Shown in pieces: positions 36,401 through 45,545 of a DNA stretch of 64,000 bases; the stretch's first letter is position 1, and each line of letters opens with the position of its first letter. Source of the DNA: Dokdonella_A sp044227025. GTDB lineage: Bacteria > Pseudomonadota > Gammaproteobacteria > Xanthomonadales > Rhodanobacteraceae. The notes below the pieces were generated by a model, which was not told the DNA's origin, did no database searches, and saw only the letters and a list, made by a program, of their open reading frames with translations. The position numbers and the translations under genes were made by a program. The stretch is taken from the NCBI RefSeq assembly GCF_044227025.1, contig NZ_JBGAFX010000002.1, positions 434,001-498,000 on the forward strand. The letters are read 5' to 3'.

Positions 36401-37210
36401 ATGCCCGCCAAACTCGCCCCCGACCGCAATCGTGGCCTGATCGTCGCTTGCGGCGACATCGATGCGGATGATCGCGGCGCGAAATTGCTGGCGCGGCTGT
36501 TCGCCCTGCTCGGCGCGCAGCCGCGCGTGGTCATGCTCGCGGCGGCGGAGGCGAACGATCCGGATTTCGAACTGGAGGCCGTCGCGTATGCCGCCGGCGC
36601 CGGCGACGTGCGGCGCGCCTTGCTGGCGGGGCGTGCGGACTGCGAACAGCGCAGCCTGCTCGATGCGGTCGAGCATGCCCAAATCGTGATCCTGCTGTCC
36701 GACCAGCCGTTGCGCCTGTCAACGCTCGTCGGCGGCACCGCGCTCGCACGGGCGATCCGACGCCGCAACGCGGAAGGCATGGCGGTCGTGGGCTGCGGTG
36801 GCGGTGCGGCGCTGCTGTGCGAACACATGCTGATGCACGGAGCAGAAGGGGCGACTCCGCGCGGCGGCGGCGCAAGTTTCGCGCCGGGCCTTGGCCTGAC
36901 CAATCGCGTGGTGATCGACCAGGGCGGCCATGCGAGCGATCGCCTCGGGCGCCTGCTCGCCGCGCTCGCGTTGAACCCGTTCGCGCTCGGTCTCGGCCTC
37001 GATGCCGCCACCGCAGCGGTGATCGGTCCCGACAATGTGCTCGAAGTGATCGGTGGCGGCGGCGTGACGATCATCGATCCGGCCGAGATGGCGGAGTCGA
37101 ACGTCGCCGACGTCGCACCCGGTGCGCCGATCCGCATCACCAACCTGCGACTGCACGCACTTACCGGTGGTGCGCGCTACGATCTCGACTTCCGCCGCAC
37201 GGTCGACTGA
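36401..37210 (+). CDS. Cyanophycinase-like (S51) protein lacking the usual catalytic residues
   Basis: 269 aa. The fold is suggested by GLIVACGDIDA, DAVEHAQIVILLSDQPLRL, LARAIRRRNAEGMAVVGCGGGAALLCEHM (about 115-143), APGLGLTNRVVIDQ and NPFALGLGLDAATAAVI. In true cyanophycinases and S51 peptidases the segment after VVG is TSAGA with the nucleophilic Ser; here it is CGGGA (132-136) with Gly133 in the Ser place. The usual DQHF after the dimer strand is DQGG. The protein is therefore probably not a peptidase of the standard type. The GNAT gene overlaps its stop (TGATG), so the pair is co-translated. Confidence 0.65.
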   Translation: MPAKLAPDRNRGLIVACGDIDADDRGAKLLARLFALLGAQPRVVMLAAAEANDPDFELEAVAYAAGAGDVRRALLAGRADCEQRSLLDAVEHAQIVILLSDQPLRLSTLVGGTALARAIRRRNAEGMAVVGCGGGAALLCEHMLMHGAEGATPRGGGASFAPGLGLTNRVVIDQGGHASDRLGRLLAALALNPFALGLGLDAATAAVIGPDNVLEVIGGGGVTIIDPAEMAESNVADVAPGAPIRITNLRLHALTGGARYDLDFRRTVD

Positions 37211-37704
37211 TGGCGGTCGCCCTGAATTTCACCCTCCGCCCGATCGAGCCGCGCGACGATGCGACGGTTGCGGCGATCATCCGCCGCGTGATGCCGGAGT
37301 TCGGCGCGGACGGCCCGGGTTTCGCGATCCACGATGCCGAGGTCGACGCGATGTGCGCCGCCTACGCGCGCCCGCGCGCTGCGTATTTCGTGGTCGAGCG
37401 TGATGGAGTCGTGCAGGGTGGTGGCGGTTTCGCCCCGCTCGACGGCGCCGACGCGGCGACCTGCGAACTGCGCAAGATGTATTTCCTGCCCGGTCTGCGT
37501 GGCCTCGGCGCCGGGCGCGCGTTGATCGCGCACTGCCTCGAATCAGCGCGCACGCTCGGCTTCCGCCAGTGCTATCTCGAAACGCTCACCGGCATGGATG
37601 CGGCGCAGTCGCTGTATCTGGCCAGCGGTTTCCGGCGCATCGAGCACGCGCTCGGCGCCACCGGTCATCACGGTTGCAACCGCTTCTACCTGCGTGAACT
37701 GTAG
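37210..37704 (+). CDS. GNAT-family N-acetyltransferase
   Basis: 164 aa. Its ATG shares a base with the stop of the cyanophycinase-like gene (TGATG). The acetyl-CoA-binding motif LRKMYFLPGLRGLGAGRALI (about 89-108; pattern Q/RxxGxG/A) and the following helix HCLESARTLGF are typical; YLASGFRRIEHAL closes the fold. It transfers an acetyl group to an amine of an unknown acceptor. Tight coupling with the previous gene suggests a shared substrate. A hairpin follows the stop. Confidence 0.88.
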   Translation: MAVALNFTLRPIEPRDDATVAAIIRRVMPEFGADGPGFAIHDAEVDAMCAAYARPRAAYFVVERDGVVQGGGGFAPLDGADAATCELRKMYFLPGLRGLGAGRALIAHCLESARTLGFRQCYLETLTGMDAAQSLYLASGFRRIEHALGATGHHGCNRFYLREL

Positions 37705-37714
37705 CGCACAGTCC

Positions 37715-37738
37715 GAAGGCCGCCCGGGGGCGGCCTTC
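37715..37738. terminator. GC-rich hairpin between convergent genes
   Basis: GAAGGCCGCC-CGGG-GGCGGCCTTC is a perfect 10-bp stem with a 4-base loop. It lies between the GNAT stop and the stop of the S8 peptidase gene on the other strand. There is no T-run, so factor-independent termination is likely but not certain; it could serve both directions. Confidence 0.55.
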
Positions 37739-37755
37739 GATACCGCGCGCAGACG

Positions 37756-40632
37756 TCAATCGCCGTCGAAACCGTCGGTGAAGATCGCGCTCGGCGTTAC
37801 CCGCAGGTAGAACGTCGGCGCGGTTCCCTGGGTCTTGTTGTAGACGGCAAGACCGAGGAAGTCGGAGCTCGCATCGGCGAGTCGATAGCGGATCTTTTCG
37901 CCGCCGCCGGCTCCCGCCGCATCGCCATCGACGATCGACTGGTTGCGTCCCTGCGCCCAGGTTGTCGAATCCGCGCCGTTCGAGCGGTACAGCGCCAACG
38001 CCATGTCGGCACTGCCGGCTCCCGCATCGGGGATCAGGGTGATGCGGCGCTCGCTGTTCGCCTCGAAACCCATGTCGGCGACGAACAGCGACGTATTGGT
38101 GTCCATCGAGTACGGGCCATACACGCCGCCGCTGCTGGACGAGTAGTAGGCGCCATCGGCCGCGTTGATCGAGTACGCGCCGCTGCCGGAGTATTTCTTG
38201 ACGCGGAAGAACTCGCGCTGGCTCGACGGCCAGTGGTTGCCGTCGACCATGATGAAATCGACGGCACCGTTGGTTCCCCCGAGTTGCGACAGCGCGAGTC
38301 GCGGCCGATTGAACGTGTCCGTGGTATTGATCGGCTCGAGGAACCACGACGCGCCGTACAACTCGAGGTCATCGTCCGCGCCCACTGCCGGTCGCAGCGC
38401 CACGCCGCGCCAGTACGGAATCCAGCCCGCGTATTCCTGATCCGGCCGGATGTCGAAGAAGCGGCCCTGCGCGCCCGGCGCACCACCGAACGCCCACCAG
38501 GTTCCGCGCGGCACGAAATTGCCGTCGAGTCGCGCCGCAGCCGCGAAGGGCGTCGCGCTGCCGCTCCAGCTGCCGAACAGCGTGATCCTGAACTTGTAGG
38601 TGTCGGTCGCCGGCGCATAGAAGTCGACCAGCTCGAAGTTGTTGTAGGAACTGTTCGAATTGGTGACGAAGGTGGTGCCGTCGCTGCGGTAGACGGTGAG
38701 GTCGAGGTCGGCCGGCATGTTGTCGTTGGAATAGGTCGTGCCGCTCAACGTGACGTTGGACATCCAGTTGATCGCGAAGCGCACGCGCTGCCCCTCGCGT
38801 GCATACACGTCGTAGGTTTTCGGGAAGCTCGACGCATCGACGCCCTGGAACCACCACGGGCCGTTCTCGGTGGCGTAGACCGACGCGGTGCCATCGATTG
38901 TCGGACGGTCGCCCGCGGACCGCAACGCCCCAACCATCGTCAGCGCGCGCACCGCGACCGGCGACCCGGCGAGCTGGCTGTCCGCCTCCATGAGGTCGGC
39001 GGTGAGTCCGGATGTCGCGGGTGCAGCAAAGCTCGTGCCCCACAGGCCCGGGCTGAGCGGCGACGTCGTGCTCGTGGTCTGCGCGAGCGAAACGATGTCG
39101 ACCGCGCCGGCGTCGACTTCGGGCTTGACGTGCGTGCCGCCTGCGCCGTCGCCGATCGGCCAGCCGCTGGCGGAACAATCGTAGCGGTCGTCGTCGCTCC
39201 AGCCGATGGTGTTGTGGTCGTTGTAGCCGCCGACCGTGAGCGTGTTGTAGCCGCGGCCCGGCGATTCCACCCCGTACACCGTCGTCGGCGGCGTCTGTCC
39301 GCAGTTGGGCGCGCCGTAGTTGCCTGCCGCGTGCACATTGAGACGGAACGAATTGCGCGCGATGTAGTCGAGGCGGCGGTCGAACGCGTTGAGGCTGTTG
39401 TCTGCGACGTTCTTGAAGCCCCAGCTGTGGTTGAGCACCTGCGCGCGCGTGGCGCCCCAGTCGGTCGCGGCCTCGAGCGATCCGCTCGTGCCGTAGTCAC
39501 CGTTCGCGCTGATCAGCGTGCTGCCCGACGCCATGCCGTGGTGCGTGCTGTGCGTACTGGCAATGATGCCGCCGACCCAGGTGGTGTGGTCCGCCGTCGC
39601 GAGTCCGGTGTCGCGGCTTTGCGATACCGTCATGTACGGGTTGCTCGGGTAGACGCGACCGCCCTCGACGACTGCGACGGTCACGCCACTGCCGTCGTAG
39701 CCGACCGCATTGATCGGCGTGATGTTGTCGGTCGGGCGCGCGATGTCGAGGCTGGGGCCGCGTTCGCCGCCGGTGTCGTCGAGGATCGCGACGCCGGGCC
39801 AGCGTGCGACCGACCACGCCGGACCAGGCGCGAGCTCGACGATGATCGAGGGCACGATGTCGCTGGCATAGACGACCTTGGCACCGGCCGCTTCGAGCCG
39901 TTGCAACATTGCGGCGCGCGGCGCTGCGAGTGCGGCACGCAAGTCCGCGATGCGGAACTGGTTGCCGGCTTCGACCGCGGCAACTGCAGCGGCGCGCTCG
40001 ACGCGTTCGGCCTCGAGCCGCGCGCGCTGCGCAGGATCGTCCTCCGACTTCACTGGCTCCTGCTCCGGGGCCGGCGCACCGGCCGTCGTCGCCTGCGGGA
40101 CCACCAGTGCGCCGTCCAGCGGAACCGCCTCACGCTTGGCGCCGTTCGCAATCGTCACCGCATCGGCGGGCGCGCCACCGTACGCCGACGGCACCTGCAC
40201 GCCACCGCTCGGACCACCGCCATCGTCGGGCAGGTCGGCCGCGTACCAGAGATCGACGACGATGCGGTCGGTGGCCGCCATCCGCTGCATTCGCTTGAGC
40301 AACGCCGGCGTCATCGCGCCGTAGGCCATGCGCCAACCTGCCCCGGCCTCGTCGCGCACGCGGGTTGCATCGACCGCGACGCCGTCGCTGAAGGTCCGTC
40401 CGACCGGCTCGCCGGTCGCGGCATCGATGGCCTTGACGGTGCGCAATTCGCGCCCGTCGAGGAGGATTTCGCTGGACGCATGCACGTCATCGAGGCGCGC
40501 CGTGCCGACGCCGAGCGTGCGAGCGAGCAACTCGGCATCCGCGTTGACCGCGGCCTGCGGCGCCGCAACCGCGGGAATCGACAGGACGAACGTGATCGCC
40601 GTCGCGAGAGCAGTAAGGGGCAGGCGCTTCAT
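37756..40632 (-). CDS. Secreted subtilisin-like (S8) peptidase with IFTDGFDGD tail
   Basis: 958 aa from ATG 40632; signal peptide 1 to about 24 (MKRLPLTALA...AVAA). A propeptide-like region (about 25-300) precedes the S8 domain. His349 lies in DHTTWVGGIIAS, the oxyanion Asn438 in VHAAGNYG, and the nucleophile Ser534 in WGTSFAAPATSG. The first triad position, normally Asp in VAVIDTG, reads VAVVEGG (Glu323). Beta-rich domains of the pre-peptidase C-terminal type follow (about 620-930). The last residues SAIFTDGFDGD carry the shared tail. Extracellular protease, activity unproven given the Asp-to-Glu change. Confidence 0.85.
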   Translation of the reverse strand: MKRLPLTALATAITFVLSIPAVAAPQAAVNADAELLARTLGVGTARLDDVHASSEILLDGRELRTVKAIDAATGEPVGRTFSDGVAVDATRVRDEAGAGWRMAYGAMTPALLKRMQRMAATDRIVVDLWYAADLPDDGGGPSGGVQVPSAYGGAPADAVTIANGAKREAVPLDGALVVPQATTAGAPAPEQEPVKSEDDPAQRARLEAERVERAAAVAAVEAGNQFRIADLRAALAAPRAAMLQRLEAAGAKVVYASDIVPSIIVELAPGPAWSVARWPGVAILDDTGGERGPSLDIARPTDNITPINAVGYDGSGVTVAVVEGGRVYPSNPYMTVSQSRDTGLATADHTTWVGGIIASTHSTHHGMASGSTLISANGDYGTSGSLEAATDWGATRAQVLNHSWGFKNVADNSLNAFDRRLDYIARNSFRLNVHAAGNYGAPNCGQTPPTTVYGVESPGRGYNTLTVGGYNDHNTIGWSDDDRYDCSASGWPIGDGAGGTHVKPEVDAGAVDIVSLAQTTSTTSPLSPGLWGTSFAAPATSGLTADLMEADSQLAGSPVAVRALTMVGALRSAGDRPTIDGTASVYATENGPWWFQGVDASSFPKTYDVYAREGQRVRFAINWMSNVTLSGTTYSNDNMPADLDLTVYRSDGTTFVTNSNSSYNNFELVDFYAPATDTYKFRITLFGSWSGSATPFAAAARLDGNFVPRGTWWAFGGAPGAQGRFFDIRPDQEYAGWIPYWRGVALRPAVGADDDLELYGASWFLEPINTTDTFNRPRLALSQLGGTNGAVDFIMVDGNHWPSSQREFFRVKKYSGSGAYSINAADGAYYSSSSGGVYGPYSMDTNTSLFVADMGFEANSERRITLIPDAGAGSADMALALYRSNGADSTTWAQGRNQSIVDGDAAGAGGGEKIRYRLADASSDFLGLAVYNKTQGTAPTFYLRVTPSAIFTDGFDGD

Positions 40633-40943
40633 GTGGCGTTTTCTCCATGGCGGGAATTCACGAAATGCAAGCCGCACCGGGCCCTGGTCGGGTGTCCTGC
40701 AACGGTCGCACTGCTCCATACGGCGTTTGGCGCCGCTTACCGACATCGCGCACACGTGGCCCGTTCGGGACGGTTGGATACGGCTGTCCGAACGCGTCGG
40801 CCGCGGTCGCGACCGTGCCCATGGCACGCTGTTTGACGGCGCCATGGCCGACAAAATCCACATTGACTCGACGCGCGTACAGGCGGACATTCACCCTCCC
40901 GCCGCGGGCGCGCCGGGGACAAACTCGAACGGGGGAACCCGCC
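40633..40943. other. Divergent promoter region without a gene
   Basis: About 310 bp between the divergent starts of the S8 peptidase and the secreted protein at 40944. Several frames are open across it, but none has a start site or motif. Promoters for both genes should lie here; no convincing -35/-10 pair stands out. The last 20 bases include GGGGGAACCC, the ribosome site region of the plus-strand gene. Confidence 0.5.
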
Positions 40944-41564
40944 ATGTCCACAACCTGTTTGCTGAAGCACCGCTTGATGTTTCCGTTGCTCGTCATGCTC
41001 GCCGGCACGGCCTTCGCGGCCGAGAACGCCAAGGTCGCCGACGAGATCCATGGCGACAAGATGAAGATGGAAGGCATGGCAAAGCCGGCGCCAGGCGATG
41101 CCAAACTGATCGCAAGCGCGATGAAGGCCGCGCCGTCGAGCGTGGCGAAGGACGCGACGATCGTCGCGATGGACGCCCAGGGCATGCGCACGCTGCGCAA
41201 GGGCGGCAATGCGTTCACCTGCATGCCGGACAACCCGGAAACGCCGGGCCCCGATCCGATGTGCGCCGACAGGAACGCGATGGAATGGATCAGCGCATGG
41301 GTCGGGCACAAGCAACCGCAAAGCGGCAAGGTCGGCTTCATGTACATGCTGGCGGGCGGTACCGACGCGAGCAACACCGATCCGTATGCAAAGAAACCGG
41401 ACGGCAGCAACCATTGGGTCAAGACCGGCCCGCACATCATGGTCGTCGGAGGCGACGCGGCGTTCTATGATGGCTATCCGAAGTCGGCCGACCCGGACAC
41501 CTCGCAGCCGTACGTGATGTGGGCCGGCACGCCTTACCAGCACCTGATGGCGCCGGTGCACTGA
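40944..41564 (+). CDS. Secreted conserved hypothetical protein
   Basis: 206 aa from an ATG with GGGGGAA upstream. Signal peptide MSTTCLLKHRLMFPLLVMLAGTAFA (cleaved near A25/A26). The mature part has DAQGMRTLRKGGNAFTCMPDNP and GPDPMCADRNAMEW, with two conserved-looking Cys, then MLAGGTDASNTDPYAKKPD and HWVKTGPHIMVVGG. The pattern of a short, highly conserved periplasmic protein is familiar from other Proteobacteria but no name or function comes to mind. A hairpin (41612-41637) follows the stop. Confidence 0.75.
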   Translation: MSTTCLLKHRLMFPLLVMLAGTAFAAENAKVADEIHGDKMKMEGMAKPAPGDAKLIASAMKAAPSSVAKDATIVAMDAQGMRTLRKGGNAFTCMPDNPETPGPDPMCADRNAMEWISAWVGHKQPQSGKVGFMYMLAGGTDASNTDPYAKKPDGSNHWVKTGPHIMVVGGDAAFYDGYPKSADPDTSQPYVMWAGTPYQHLMAPVH

Positions 41565-41611
41565 AAGCGCGCGGCCACCCGAAGTACATCGCGACAGCGA
41601 CCGCAACCGGT

Positions 41612-41637
41612 GCAGGAGCGGCATCAGCCGCTCCTGC
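41612..41637. terminator. Perfect GC-rich hairpin downstream of a secreted-protein gene
   Basis: GCAGGAGCGGC-ATCA-GCCGCTCCTGC has an 11-bp perfect stem and a 4-base loop. No T-run follows. It resembles the arms of the window's palindromic repeat family (GGAGCGGC) and may be a single degenerate copy that also ends the transcript. Confidence 0.5.
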
Positions 41638-41764
41638 GACTGCAGCATGCCTTGTCGGCTGCGCGAGCCGCCACTGCCACTGCATCGCGCGGCAAGGTGC
41701 AGCCGCGATGCGTCCCGTGCAGGGCTGCTAGAATCCGCGCCCTCTTCTTCGCGCGGGAAACCCC

Positions 41765-42532
41765 ATGCAACTCGATCAGGTCAAGGCCGTCGTCACCGGC
41801 GGCGCTTCCGGGCTCGGCTTCGCCGTCGCCACACACCTCGTCGCGCACGGCGCGAAGGTCGCACTGCTCGACGTCAACGACGACAAGGGCCATGCAGCGG
41901 CAACCGGGCTTGGTGCATCGGCCAGCTATTTCCGCACCGACGTGACCAGCGAGGAAGGCGTTGCCGCATCCCTCAAGGATGCGCAGGCGAAGCTCGGCGG
42001 CCTCAATGCCGTCATCAGCTGCGCCGGCATCCTCGGCGCCGGCCGCGTGCTCGGCAAGGAAGGCCCGATGCCGCTGAAGACGTTCGCGACGACGGTCACC
42101 GTCAACCTGATCGGCAGTTTCAACGTCGCCAAGGCCGCCGCCGACCTGATGCAGCACAACGCGCCGGGCGAAGACGGCGAGCGCGGAGTGATCATCAACA
42201 CCGCATCGATCGCCGCGTTCGAGGGACAGATCGGCCAGGCCGCCTACTCCGCCTCGAAAGGCGGCGTGGTCGGGCTGACCCTGCCGATGGCACGCGAGTT
42301 CGCGCGCATCGGCGTGCGCGTCATGACGATCGCACCGGGCGTGTTCCACACGCCGATGGTCGACGGCATGCCGGAGCAGGTGTACCAGTCGTTGTGCGCA
42401 CAGGTGCCCTACCCGTCGCGCCTCGGCAAGCCGGAGGAATACGCCGACACGGTCGCGTTCATCCTGCAGAACCGCTACCTCAACGGCGAGACGATCCGCA
42501 TCGACGGTGCGATCCGGTTGGCGCCGAAATAA
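41765..42532 (+). CDS. Short-chain dehydrogenase, 3-hydroxyacyl-CoA dehydrogenase type 2-like
   Basis: 255 aa SDR. The NAD-binding motif is TGGASGLG (11-18), the NNAG-like motif reads SCAGILG, and the catalytic set is the Ser of IINTASIAAFEG with YSASKGG (Tyr and Lys). The extra LGKEGPMPLKTFATTVTVNL segment and EDGERGVIINTAS match the HSD17B10/3-hydroxy-2-methylbutyryl-CoA dehydrogenase group. A role in branched-chain (isoleucine) or fatty-acid beta-oxidation is likely, which fits the nearby liu genes but is inferred. About 100 bp precede efpL. Confidence 0.85.
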   Translation: MQLDQVKAVVTGGASGLGFAVATHLVAHGAKVALLDVNDDKGHAAATGLGASASYFRTDVTSEEGVAASLKDAQAKLGGLNAVISCAGILGAGRVLGKEGPMPLKTFATTVTVNLIGSFNVAKAAADLMQHNAPGEDGERGVIINTASIAAFEGQIGQAAYSASKGGVVGLTLPMAREFARIGVRVMTIAPGVFHTPMVDGMPEQVYQSLCAQVPYPSRLGKPEEYADTVAFILQNRYLNGETIRIDGAIRLAPK

Positions 42533-42639
42533 CCCGTGGCGTCTGACGCACGAGAACCCCTCGTGCGAATCGCTTCGGCCGCCCCGCGGCAACCCGTCAC
42601 GACTCACCCCCACTTTCCACTCCCTCTCGAACCCATCCC

Positions 42640-43203
42640 ATGAAAGCTTCCGACATCAAGAAGGGCAACGTCGTCGAGCACGACGGCAAGGTCTACCAGA
42701 TCCGCGACATTGAACGCAGCTCGCCGCAGGGTCGCGGCGGCAACGTCAAGTTCCGTTTCATCATGTACAGCGTGCCGGGTGGCCAGAAGCTCGACCTTTC
42801 GCTCGGGGCCGAGGACGAACTCAAGGAAACGGAGCTGACTCGTCGCGCGGTCAACTACTCGTACAAGGACGGCGAAGCGTTCGTGTTCATGGACAGCGAG
42901 GACTATACGCAGTACACGCTCGACGCGAACGTCGTCGGCGACGCATCCGGCTATCTCGTCGACGGAATCGAAGGCTGTTACGTGCAGCTGATCGACGATG
43001 CACCGGTCGCATTGCAACTGCCGCAGTCGGTCGTGCTGGAAGTGATCGAGACGGCGCCTGAACTGAAGGGCGCGACCGCGACCAAGCGTCCGAAACCGGC
43101 GAGGCTTTCCACCGGGATCGAGATCCAGGTGCCGGAATACATCCGCAACGGAGAGAAGGTCACCGTCAATACCGTCACGGGCGAGTTTGCCGGCAGGGCC
43201 TGA
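42640..43203 (+). CDS. efpL: Elongation factor P-like protein (YeiP/EfpL)
   Basis: 187 aa with three beta-barrel domains of the EF-P family. The tip loop of domain I reads SSPQGRGGNVKF, with Arg where EF-P carries its modified Lys; together with overall length and RFIMYSVPGGQKLDLSLG this places it in the EfpL/YeiP branch. These proteins bind the ribosome between P and E sites and relieve stalling at proline-rich or related motifs. The C-terminal domain ends RNGEKVTVNTVTGEFAGRA, the usual EF-P ending. Confidence 0.92.
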   Translation: MKASDIKKGNVVEHDGKVYQIRDIERSSPQGRGGNVKFRFIMYSVPGGQKLDLSLGAEDELKETELTRRAVNYSYKDGEAFVFMDSEDYTQYTLDANVVGDASGYLVDGIEGCYVQLIDDAPVALQLPQSVVLEVIETAPELKGATATKRPKPARLSTGIEIQVPEYIRNGEKVTVNTVTGEFAGRA

Positions 43204-43227
43204 CGCGCCGCGGACGAAACCAGGAAC

Positions 43228-43252
43228 GTGATCCGGCTTGCGCCGGGATCAC
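43228..43252. terminator. Hairpin between convergent efpL and NUDIX genes
   Basis: GTGATCCGGC-TTGC-GCCGGGATCAC forms a 10-bp stem with one bulged base. It lies between the efpL stop (43203) and the NUDIX stop (43260), so it could end transcription in both directions. No T-run is present. Confidence 0.5.
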
Positions 43253-43259
43253 GACCTGC

Positions 43260-43853
43260 TCACCGGCGCGCGAGCCACTTGCGCGCCATGCGCCGCAGCG
43301 ATTCGTCCTGCATCCGGTCGTGCGCGATCGCGGCAATTTCGACCCATGCCAATGCGTGCGACTCCTCACCTACGGCGAACGCCTCGCTGCCGCGCGCCCG
43401 CACGACGAAGCGGACGTCGTAATGCCAATGCTCCGGCTCGTCGCCGCGTGCAGGGATGCGGTGACGGTCGAGATCGAAGACCTGCGGCTCGACCGCGAGG
43501 TCGGCCAGGCCCGATTCCTCCTCCGCCTCGCGCAGCGCGACCCGCGCAAGATCGGTGTCGCCGTCGGCATGCCCGCCGAGCTGGAGCCAGCGATCCAGCT
43601 TGCGGTGGTGGGTCAGCAGCACGCGGCCACCGTCCGGACTGACCAGCCAGGCCGAACCCGTGAGGTGGGCGTCGCGTCGCTCGCGCGAGGCAGCCGCCGG
43701 ATCCTCCGCCATGAGCTGCGCGAACAGCATCGCGACGGCGCGCTCGGCAGGATACGCCTGCGCATAGTCGTCCACCTGCCCCAGCCACGCAGCCTGATGC
43801 GCGGCGAGCTGATGCGCGGCGAGGTCGTGCGGCAGGGCAGCATCGGTGGGCAT
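43260..43853 (-). CDS. NUDIX hydrolase
   Basis: 197 aa. The NUDIX box GGHADGDTDLARVALREAEEESGL is complete (pattern Gx5Ex7REUxEExGU with an Asp variation at the first acidic place), at about residues 93-116. A helical N-terminal extension of about 60 residues rich in His/Ala precedes it. NUDIX enzymes cleave nucleoside diphosphates linked to another group; the substrate is unknown. The start at 43853 lies about 160 bp from the divergent permease start. Confidence 0.88.
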   Translation of the reverse strand: MPTDAALPHDLAAHQLAAHQAAWLGQVDDYAQAYPAERAVAMLFAQLMAEDPAAASRERRDAHLTGSAWLVSPDGGRVLLTHHRKLDRWLQLGGHADGDTDLARVALREAEEESGLADLAVEPQVFDLDRHRIPARGDEPEHWHYDVRFVVRARGSEAFAVGEESHALAWVEIAAIAHDRMQDESLRRMARKWLARR

Positions 43854-44011
43854 GACGTCGTTCGCTTGCCGCTGGTGCAGTGGTCGCGTATTTTACCGGA
43901 CCGCTTGCCATTCGACCTTGGTCGCATGCATGCGCAGGATCGCCGGCGCTGGGGGTTTCAGGCGCACGAACGTTCTACAGCCTGGCCACCACCGCTCGCG
44001 AAGGGGATGCA

Positions 44012-45520
44012 ATGATTTTCTGGCGTGTCAAACCGCTCGATCAGATTCTCGCAACCGCAGAAAAGAAGTCCCTCAAGCGACAGCTCGGCGCCCTGCAGCT
44101 GACCTTGCTCGGCATCGGCGCGGTGATCGGTACCGGCATCTTCGTGCTTACCGCCGAAGCGGGCCAGAAGGCCGGACCCGGCATGATGATCGCGTTCGTG
44201 ATCGCGGCGGTCGTCTGCGCGCTCGCCGCACTTGCCTACGCCGAACTTGCTTCCATGCTTCCGGTATCGGGATCGGCCTATACCTACACCTACGGCGTGC
44301 TAGGCGAATTCCTCGCCTGGATCGTCGGTTGGGCACTGGTGCTCGAATACGCGATCGGCGCGGCGGTCGTGTCGGTCGGCTGGTCCGGCTACATGAACGG
44401 CCTGCTCGCCCACAGCGACCTGTTCGGCCTCGTGCAACCGGGTGCGCTTTCCCTGCCCGAATTCCTGCGTACCGGCCTCTACACCGGCGGCGGGTTCAAC
44501 CTTCTGGCTTTCCTGATCTCTCTCGCCGTGACCTGGCTGCTCGTGATCGGCACCTCGAAGAGCGCGCGTGTCAACTCGGTGCTGGTCGCGATCAAGATCA
44601 CCGCGCTGACCGTGTTCATCCTGATCGCGGTTCCGGCCGTGAAGAGCACGAACTTCGAACCGTTCCTGCCGGGTGGCTGGGGCAGCCCGCTCGGCGGCAC
44701 CGGCGTTCTCGGCGCGGCCGCGTCGATCTTCTTCGCGTATGTCGGCTTCGACGCCGTATCGACCGCGGCGGAAGAAACCAAGAACCCGAATCGCAACGTT
44801 CCGATTGGCCTGATCGGCGCACTCGGCGTGTGCACGGTGTTCTACCTTCTGGTCGGCTATGGCGCCGCGGGTTCGGTCGGTGCGCAGCCGATGCTCGGCA
44901 CGAATGGCATGCCACTCGACCCGGGCGGCCCCGAGATGGCCGCCGCATGCGCGCAGTCGCAGGCACTGGTATGCAGCAAGGAGCCGCTCGCGCACGTGTT
45001 GCGCCTGCTCAATTTCCCGTCGATCGGCAACTGGATCGGCATCGCCGCAATCCTCGCGCTGCCGTCCGTCATCCTCATGATGATGTTCGGCCAGACGCGC
45101 ATCTTCTTCACGATGTCGCGTGACGGCCTGCTGCCGGAAGTGCTCTCGCGCGTGCACCCGCGCTTCCACACGCCGCACGTGATCACGATGTTGACCGGCG
45201 CGGTCGTCGCGGTCTGCTCGGCGCTGTTCCCGGTCGGAAAGCTCGCCGACACGTCGAACTCGGGCACCCTGCTCGCGTTCGCGATGGTCTCGATCGGCGT
45301 GTTGATCCTGCGCAAACAGCAACCGAACCGGCCGCGCTCGTTCCGCACGCCGATGGCCTGGATCGTCTGTCCGCTTGCGGTCATCGGTTGCGCGCTGCTG
45401 TTCTTCAATCTCAGCATGACCGCGAAGACAGTGTTCGTGGTCTGGGCGGCGATCGGCCTGGTGGTCTATCGACTCTACGGATACCGTCGCAGCCAGCTCG
45501 CCCCGCAGAACGCAGGCTGA
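44012..45520 (+). CDS. APC-family amino-acid permease (first of two)
   Basis: 502 aa integral inner-membrane protein with about 12-14 helices. The ATG at 44012 has AAGGGG 6 bases upstream; the longer open frame has no support. The helix-1 signature LTLLGIGAVIGTGIFVLTAEA and FFAYVGFDAVSTAAEETKNPNRNVPIGL are those of the cationic amino-acid transporter branch (YfnA/CAT). It has an insertion with CAQSQALVCSKE between helices 7 and 8. Likely proton-coupled uptake of amino acids; the exact substrate is unknown. A strong terminator follows, then a second, related permease gene. Confidence 0.9.
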   Translation: MIFWRVKPLDQILATAEKKSLKRQLGALQLTLLGIGAVIGTGIFVLTAEAGQKAGPGMMIAFVIAAVVCALAALAYAELASMLPVSGSAYTYTYGVLGEFLAWIVGWALVLEYAIGAAVVSVGWSGYMNGLLAHSDLFGLVQPGALSLPEFLRTGLYTGGGFNLLAFLISLAVTWLLVIGTSKSARVNSVLVAIKITALTVFILIAVPAVKSTNFEPFLPGGWGSPLGGTGVLGAAASIFFAYVGFDAVSTAAEETKNPNRNVPIGLIGALGVCTVFYLLVGYGAAGSVGAQPMLGTNGMPLDPGGPEMAAACAQSQALVCSKEPLAHVLRLLNFPSIGNWIGIAAILALPSVILMMMFGQTRIFFTMSRDGLLPEVLSRVHPRFHTPHVITMLTGAVVAVCSALFPVGKLADTSNSGTLLAFAMVSIGVLILRKQQPNRPRSFRTPMAWIVCPLAVIGCALLFFNLSMTAKTVFVVWAAIGLVVYRLYGYRRSQLAPQNAG

Positions 45521-45545
45521 GGTACTGGATCGTTGAACCCACGGA

